NCBI RefSeq assembly: GCF_001423945.1
Contig: NZ_LMPU01000001.1
Location: 677,970 to 741,969, forward strand
Source of the DNA: Pedobacter sp. Leaf194
GTDB taxonomy: Bacteria > Bacteroidota > Bacteroidia > Sphingobacteriales > Sphingobacteriaceae
Reading direction: 5' to 3'
Length of the DNA: 64,000 nucleotides
How positions within the stretch are numbered: the first letter of the stretch is position 1; the number at the start of each line of letters is the position of its first letter. Below are positions 59,685 through 64,000 of this stretch, one piece after another. The notes under the pieces were generated by a model, which was not told the DNA's origin, searched no databases, and was given only the letters and a program-made list of their open reading frames with translations. The position numbers were made by a program, and so were the translations under genes.

Positions 59685-62474
59685 ATGAAAGTAGCTATCC
59701 ATCAAGACGTAATTTTCCGTACACCAAGGTTTTCTTACCAATCTGAATTGGCAGATTGTTGGGAAGCGTTAAAAGCTTCTATTGCAATTTCTTCTGATAC
59801 CTTTTATCAAACAATAAAGGATGTACAAGCAGCGGAACTTGAAAAGCTGAATTCTAAAGTGCTATTCACGATTTGGAAATACTACAATAGGGCTAAATTC
59901 AGGTCAACACCCTATGGAACTTTTGCAGGCTTTACTATGTTGAAAAGTGCCTTGAGCTCAACGGAAAACAAGATTACAATTGAGGAAAAGCAAACTGTTC
60001 ATGAATTTATCGATTGGCCTTTTAGAAACAGCCTCAAATTTTCAATTGCAGAATTGCTTGGCAATAATTGCATGTTGTTTGCAAATAGCAGTTACTATTT
60101 TACCAATGGCAGTATCAGGTACATTGCCTGTACCGATGGATTATTCGAGTTGGCCGAGGTTGATACCGACGAGTTTGTGGTGCAAATTTTGCAAATCTGT
60201 TCTAAACCTGTTAGCGTGAACGATTTAATTGTGCGCCTTGGAATTGAGGCTGCAAGAAAAGACGAGGTGCTTTCTCTACTCGAAGACATGCTCTCTTTAC
60301 AGCTTTTGTTAAGCGACACCGACCCTAACATTATTGGCGAAGATTATTTTAAACGCATAAATGTAAAGTCTGCTCACGATACTCCAAAATACCTGATATC
60401 TGAGCGGAAAGCGCTTTCTGGCGGTTTGGATGAGCGAATGTTTCATGCAGTTCCGGGCCTTATCAATATGATGCAGCGAATTTTGCCTGTTGATGGTCGT
60501 GATGCTTTAAAGCAGTTCGTAAATAAATTTCAGCGAAAATTTGAACAGAAGGAAATCCCTTTATCTGTTGCTTTGGACCCCGAAATGGGCGTTGGTTACG
60601 ATGAATTGGAGCAAGCGGGTTTGGGAGACGACTTTATTGCACAGTTTCATGGAAAACAGAGTAGGAAACCGGAAGATTTAACGGATAAACTAAAACAAGA
60701 TTTCAAAAAATTAATTCATCATGAATCTTTTAGTTCTAGAGATACAATTCGCTTAGAGCAGCTTGGTCTATCTTTAAGTGATAAGCCGGCAACAATACCA
60801 AATTCATTCAGCATACTTATGTCAGTTGCTGATGATATGATTTGTGTAGATCAAACTGGCGGTAGCACCGCAAATGCATTAAGTGGTCGGTTTACCATCG
60901 CAAATGATAATGTTTTTCAGCATTGCAAAAACATCGGCCAAATTGAAAAGGCTGCAAACCCTGATGTGTTATTTTTTGATGTTGCTTACATGGTTGAAAC
61001 CAATGTAGATAACATTAACCGGAGAAAGCTGGTTTACGAGCGTCAGCTTTCTATTCTTAATTTCGATACATCTGAAAATCCGCTTACGCTGGATGATATT
61101 ATGATTTCTGTGTATGCTGGGGAAGTAATTTTACGCTCTAGAAAGTTGAATAGGCGCATCATTCCCAGGATGGCTTCTGCATATAACTATTCGAGATCAG
61201 ATTTGTCTGTTTTCAGGCTTTTGTGTGATCTACAGCATCAGAATATCCAAACGAATTTAACACTTTTTTTAGAAAACCTCTATCCGGAGTTGCCTTACTA
61301 TCCAAGGCTTCAATATCAAAATATCGTTTTAGCTCAACAAAAATGGCAAGTTAAAAAGGCAGATGTTTCATTCTTAAGTTTACATGAATTAAGGGTTTTT
61401 TTGAATCAATTAGGCGTTTCTAATTATTTTAAAGCAGGACTTTCAGACCAAACGCTTTGTTTCGATAAAAATGCAGACCTGGATATGACTGCTTTTATCC
61501 AGTACATGCAAAAGCAGGATAAAGTGTATCTGGAAGAAGTAATTGTTCCTGATAAAAGTGTAGTTGTTGATGAAGAGGGCAAGCCATATTTTGCCCAGTT
61601 TATTTTGAACATTTACCATCAAGATAAAATTTACAATGGCTACAGCAAACTGGAAATCCATGAAAGTGTTGTAAAACAGGTATTTGCGCCCGGAACCGAG
61701 TGGCTTTATTTTGAGATTTACTGCCACCAACAAAGGTCTGATTCGCTTTTAGGTGGCCCAATCGCCCATTTTTTGAATGCTTATCAATCGCACATTAAAT
61801 CTTGGTTCTTCATTCGTTACAATGAAAATGGATATCATTTAAGATTAAGAATTCTGCTTGTGGATGCAAGTCGCGGACAAGAGTTGACAGCAGCATTTTC
61901 AAGCTACCTCGAAGAAGATTTAGCAGCCGGCCTGGTTTCTGATTTACAACTTAGAACATACAAGCGGGAAACTCAGCGATATGGAAATGAACTGATTGAG
62001 CGGGTGGAAGAACATTTTTCGGTTGACAGTCAGTTTGTGTTATCTCTGTTTGAAACTAATCCGGATGCTTTAAGTAGATACAGTTATTGTGCAGCGCTGA
62101 TTGAAAATATTCAAAAGGCTGCAATATTCGACAATAAAGAACTGGCAGAGACTATTAAAATGATGTCGGATTCCTTCAATTTGGAACATAATCTTGAGCC
62201 TGCTGATTTTAAGAAGATTAATGCTCAATATCAGGTTTATCGTAAATGGGCCTACGTCGAACTTAACGAAATGCAGCTGGCAAAATTAACGTTATTCTCA
62301 AATTCATTCGCAAATATTCTAAAACTCTGCAGTGCTGGTAGAAAGGTGCAGTTGTTTAGTGATTTATTGCACATGCATGTAAACCGACTTTTTAATAAAG
62401 ACCAGCGCACCCACGAAATGGTTATCTACTATTTTTTATTAAAAGATGTACAACGAAGAAATGCAATGGGCTAG
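59685..62474 (+). CDS. LanB-type lantibiotic dehydratase, full length
   Basis: This 929-residue cytoplasmic protein has the lantibiotic dehydratase N-terminal region (RAKFRSTPYGTFAGFTML at about 70-87, equivalent to the tRNA-glutamyl transfer site region of NisB) and a SpaB_C/thiopeptide-type elimination domain at about 670-925 (EWLYFEIYCHQQRSDSLLGG, then SWFFIRYNENGYHLRLRILL). Such enzymes use glutamyl-tRNA to glutamylate Ser/Thr in a precursor peptide and then eliminate glutamate to leave dehydroalanine or dehydrobutyrine. Both domains are on one chain. Its stop is 9 bp from the stop of the convergent histidine kinase. Confidence 0.92.
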   Translation: MKVAIHQDVIFRTPRFSYQSELADCWEALKASIAISSDTFYQTIKDVQAAELEKLNSKVLFTIWKYYNRAKFRSTPYGTFAGFTMLKSALSSTENKITIEEKQTVHEFIDWPFRNSLKFSIAELLGNNCMLFANSSYYFTNGSIRYIACTDGLFELAEVDTDEFVVQILQICSKPVSVNDLIVRLGIEAARKDEVLSLLEDMLSLQLLLSDTDPNIIGEDYFKRINVKSAHDTPKYLISERKALSGGLDERMFHAVPGLINMMQRILPVDGRDALKQFVNKFQRKFEQKEIPLSVALDPEMGVGYDELEQAGLGDDFIAQFHGKQSRKPEDLTDKLKQDFKKLIHHESFSSRDTIRLEQLGLSLSDKPATIPNSFSILMSVADDMICVDQTGGSTANALSGRFTIANDNVFQHCKNIGQIEKAANPDVLFFDVAYMVETNVDNINRRKLVYERQLSILNFDTSENPLTLDDIMISVYAGEVILRSRKLNRRIIPRMASAYNYSRSDLSVFRLLCDLQHQNIQTNLTLFLENLYPELPYYPRLQYQNIVLAQQKWQVKKADVSFLSLHELRVFLNQLGVSNYFKAGLSDQTLCFDKNADLDMTAFIQYMQKQDKVYLEEVIVPDKSVVVDEEGKPYFAQFILNIYHQDKIYNGYSKLEIHESVVKQVFAPGTEWLYFEIYCHQQRSDSLLGGPIAHFLNAYQSHIKSWFFIRYNENGYHLRLRILLVDASRGQELTAAFSSYLEEDLAAGLVSDLQLRTYKRETQRYGNELIERVEEHFSVDSQFVLSLFETNPDALSRYSYCAALIENIQKAAIFDNKELAETIKMMSDSFNLEHNLEPADFKKINAQYQVYRKWAYVELNEMQLAKLTLFSNSFANILKLCSAGRKVQLFSDLLHMHVNRLFNKDQRTHEMVIYYFLLKDVQRRNAMG

Positions 62475-62483
62475 CATAACATA

Positions 62484-63596
62484 CTAATTAAGGCCAGCCA
62501 TCGGATTGTCTATATCAACTTTAATTTCAGTAAAGTATCTATTAAGTGGATCTTTATAAAATTTGAAAGCGTATTTATCTTTATAGAAATTATTCAGTCG
62601 CTTATCAATATTTTCTAATCCAACGTGATGGCTTTCAGATTCCTTCTTTTTCACTTCATTAATCATGTTGATGGTTGTAAGCGTTAAGCTTTTCCTGTCA
62701 TAATCAATTTGAACGATTGATGGTTGCGTAGAGTGTGCAATGTTTCCGTGTTTGAACATGTTTTCTACCAGGGTAAGCAAAATCAGCGGCGGAAAACGAA
62801 GCCCAAACAAGTCGCCATTTATAATTAAATCGAAATTAATTGTATTTGCCGTACGCAATTTATGCAGGTTAATTAAGTGTTCTATCTGCTCAACCTCTTC
62901 ACTTAAAGGCACCAATTCTGATGCCTCAGGTCTTTTCAAAGCATAGCGCATCATTTCTGAAAGATTCATAATGGCATCGGCCGCTAACGGGGCTTTTTTC
63001 CTTGCATCGTTATAAATAAAGTTAAGCGTATTAAACAGGAAGTGAGGATTAATCTGGCTTCGCAGAAAATTGTTTTGAGATTGAACCAGATCATTCTCTA
63101 AAGCCTGCTTTTCGATGGTATTAACAAGATTTTGGCGCTCAAGTTTCTGAACGCGGCGACGTTCTTTAATGGAATTTAGCAAGAATACATAACCCGTACT
63201 GAAGCCAATAAAGTACAAAGCTCTCCAGATTGTTCTCAAAACATATACCTCATTAAAAACGATCGGATCTGCTTTTGGGTCGAAGTAGATAGTTGTGAAC
63301 ATTAAAAATTCAACAGGGAACGCAATGAGCATATAAGCGGCTAATTCAAAAACAAGTAGCGGTATAAAAAGCCAATTCTTAAATCTGAAAGTTCCTTCTA
63401 ATATCTTTTTACTTCCATAAGCATGAAAATAAAATAGACCAATATTTAGTAGATAGTGAAAAAGATAACTGCCGAAGTAACCCCACCTGCCAGTAGCAAT
63501 ACCAGTAATAAAAACCTCATAAATGATGAAGATGCTCCAAATTTTGATGTCAATATGGTTGCGGTTATACCAGTTTTTTAATTTAAGAATGTTCAT
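62484..63596 (-). CDS. LytS/YehU-type sensor histidine kinase
   Basis: This 370-residue protein has four N-terminal membrane helices (roughly 20-37, 41-60, 76-105 and 122-142), a coiled linker (145-175) and the His_kinase domain with phosphoacceptor His185 in QINPHFLFNTLNF, then an ATPase N-box LLTLVENMFKHGN. The LytS/YehU family works with LytTR-type response regulators. No regulator gene is in the window. It is convergent with LanB (9-bp gap), and its start is close to a 21-bp tandem repeat and the precursor peptides, so it may control that cluster. Confidence 0.94.
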   Translation of the reverse strand: MNILKLKNWYNRNHIDIKIWSIFIIYEVFITGIATGRWGYFGSYLFHYLLNIGLFYFHAYGSKKILEGTFRFKNWLFIPLLVFELAAYMLIAFPVEFLMFTTIYFDPKADPIVFNEVYVLRTIWRALYFIGFSTGYVFLLNSIKERRRVQKLERQNLVNTIEKQALENDLVQSQNNFLRSQINPHFLFNTLNFIYNDARKKAPLAADAIMNLSEMMRYALKRPEASELVPLSEEVEQIEHLINLHKLRTANTINFDLIINGDLFGLRFPPLILLTLVENMFKHGNIAHSTQPSIVQIDYDRKSLTLTTINMINEVKKKESESHHVGLENIDKRLNNFYKDKYAFKFYKDPLNRYFTEIKVDIDNPMAGLN

Positions 63597-63602
63597 TTAA
63601 AT

Positions 63603-63644
63603 GGGTTTTATCTACTAAAACAGGGGTTTTATCTGCTAAAATAG
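63603..63644. repeat. Two tandem 21-bp direct repeats, possible LytTR-type regulator site
   Basis: Positions 63603-63623 and 63624-63644 are direct repeats (19 of 21 identical): GGGTTTTATCTACTAAAACAG and a copy differing at two bases. Each contains TTTTA-N5-TAAAA. A third GGGTTT begins at 63646. A TTTG at 63649-63652 could be the -33 element of a promoter for the precursor genes. Response regulators with LytTR domains bind direct repeats with about 21-bp spacing, so an activator site is plausible. The repeat lies 7 bp before the kinase ATG. Confidence 0.6.
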
Positions 63645-63748
63645 CGGGTTTGTGTAAAAATTTCGCAGAGCCTTTCGTTTCGCCGCACCTTTACAACAGT
63701 TAATCAAAACAACAACAATTTAATTAATAGAGCAATAAAATATATAAT

Positions 63749-63895
63749 ATGAAAGCGCAAAACACAACAAAATTAAAAAAGAATACTGCATTTGTTTATA
63801 AAAATGTAAAAGGTCAAAACAACTTCAGCACCGACCCAACTGCAAATACTATTTTAATGACTCAATCTTCAATGTCTAACATCTTCAATAAATAA
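63749..63895 (+). CDS. Ser/Thr-rich, cysteine-free RiPP precursor-like peptide (copy 1)
   Basis: This 48-residue ORF begins MKAQNTTKLKKNTAFVYKN and ends NIFNK. The N-terminal half is Lys/Asn-rich, leader-like; the last 23 residues from FSTDPT carry eight Ser/Thr and no Cys. It lies beside a LanB gene, so it is a likely dehydratase substrate, but the absence of Cys rules out lanthionine rings inside this peptide. A near-identical copy follows 4 bp after the stop. No leader-cleavage motif (GG) is present. Confidence 0.72.
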   Translation: MKAQNTTKLKKNTAFVYKNVKGQNNFSTDPTANTILMTQSSMSNIFNK

Positions 63896-63899
63896 TCAT

Positions 63900-64000
63900 A
63901 TGAAAACTCAAAATATCAGCAAATTAAAAAAGAACACTGCATTTGTTTACAAAAACGTAAAAGGTCAAAACAACTTCAGCACCGACCCAACTGCAAATAC
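63900..64000 (+). CDS. RiPP precursor-like peptide (copy 2), cut by window end
   Basis: The ORF starts at ATG 63900, 4 bp after the stop of copy 1, and stays open to the window edge (33 codons seen). It begins MKTQNISKLKKNTAFVYKN. Compared with copy 1 only residues 3, 6 and 7 differ in protein; the remaining DNA changes are silent. It continues beyond the window and may be followed by more copies. Confidence 0.75.
   Translation, partial: MKTQNISKLKKNTAFVYKNVKGQNNFSTDPTAN

Larger units (their letters stand above)
63749..64000 (+). repeat. Tandem duplication of the precursor gene, period 151 bp
   Basis: Copies beginning at 63749 and 63900 agree at 91 of the 101 bases visible in both. A 38-bp stretch at the end of the visible overlap is identical. 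Most differences are in the first 20 bases or are silent, which points to recent duplication with conserved protein sequence. Confidence 0.85.

Noticed and set aside
63749..64000. CRISPR-like direct repeat
   Set aside because: The 151-bp period contains intact coding sequence with silent changes; there are no short repeats with variable spacers.

Overview
The window looks like a chromosomal segment of a Bacteroidota bacterium, most likely Sphingobacteriaceae and close to Pedobacter. The reasons are moderate-to-low GC, almost no Shine-Dalgarno sequences, several matches to the Bacteroidota -7 element TAnnTTTG, many secreted enzymes whose signal peptides end in a Gln-rich cleavage region, a complete alternative complex III / aa3 oxidase locus, and typical families (IPExxxVDY, DUF4251, DUF5777, BlaI/M56, LytS-type kinase). 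No insertion sequence, prophage, CRISPR array or rRNA operon is seen. One tRNA gene, tRNA-Ser(GGA), is present.

Layout. 1-2.8 kb: fabF (cut by the window edge) and acpP on the minus strand, an IPExxxVDY protein, pyruvate kinase and tRNA-Ser. 2.9-14.1 kb: mostly exported hydrolases (DPP-IV-like S9 peptidase, GH3 hexosaminidase, M20 amidohydrolase, serine beta-lactamase-like hydrolase, SGNH esterase), plus a 59-residue basic protein and a 365-bp intergenic stretch with a long imperfect hairpin. 14.2-17.8 kb: DNA primase, a YraN nuclease-like protein and a glutamine cyclotransferase lipoprotein. 17.8-26 kb, minus strand: DUF4251, a YceI / DUF5777 / Rieske lipoprotein operon, a pair of M16 peptidases (one active, one lacking the zinc motif) and glucose-6-phosphate isomerase. 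26-33.6 kb: a second M20 amidohydrolase (exported), prfB with its programmed +1 frameshift, an esterase, a GH18 chitinase, a SirB1-like protein, a methyltransferase and DUF1345. 33.6-38.2 kb: a BlaI repressor, an M56 (BlaR1-like) membrane peptidase fused to an amidase_3 domain, a 21-codon BlaR1-like remnant and an outer-membrane beta-barrel protein. 38.2-40.4 kb: a BamA/TamA-like barrel and a deoxyhypusine-synthase-family enzyme.

40.6-58 kb is a respiratory superlocus on the plus strand: actA-F (alternative complex III), cytochrome oxidase subunits II and I, heme A and heme O synthases, two subunit III paralogs, subunit IV, an SCO-like protein without copper ligands, DUF420, a small CAMC membrane protein and DUF983. 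Together these genes supply a quinol:cytochrome c oxidoreductase, the aa3 oxidase it probably docks with, and the cofactor and assembly factors. DUF2461 and an OmpA-type lipoprotein follow.

The right edge (59.6-64 kb) is the most interesting part. It holds the left part of a RiPP (ribosomally made, modified peptide) locus: a full-length LanB-type dehydratase, a convergent LytS-type histidine kinase, a 21-bp tandem repeat just upstream of the kinase that could be a LytTR regulator site, and two tandem, nearly identical 48-residue precursor-like peptides that are rich in Ser/Thr but contain no cysteine. The second precursor is cut by the window end, so the cluster continues outside.
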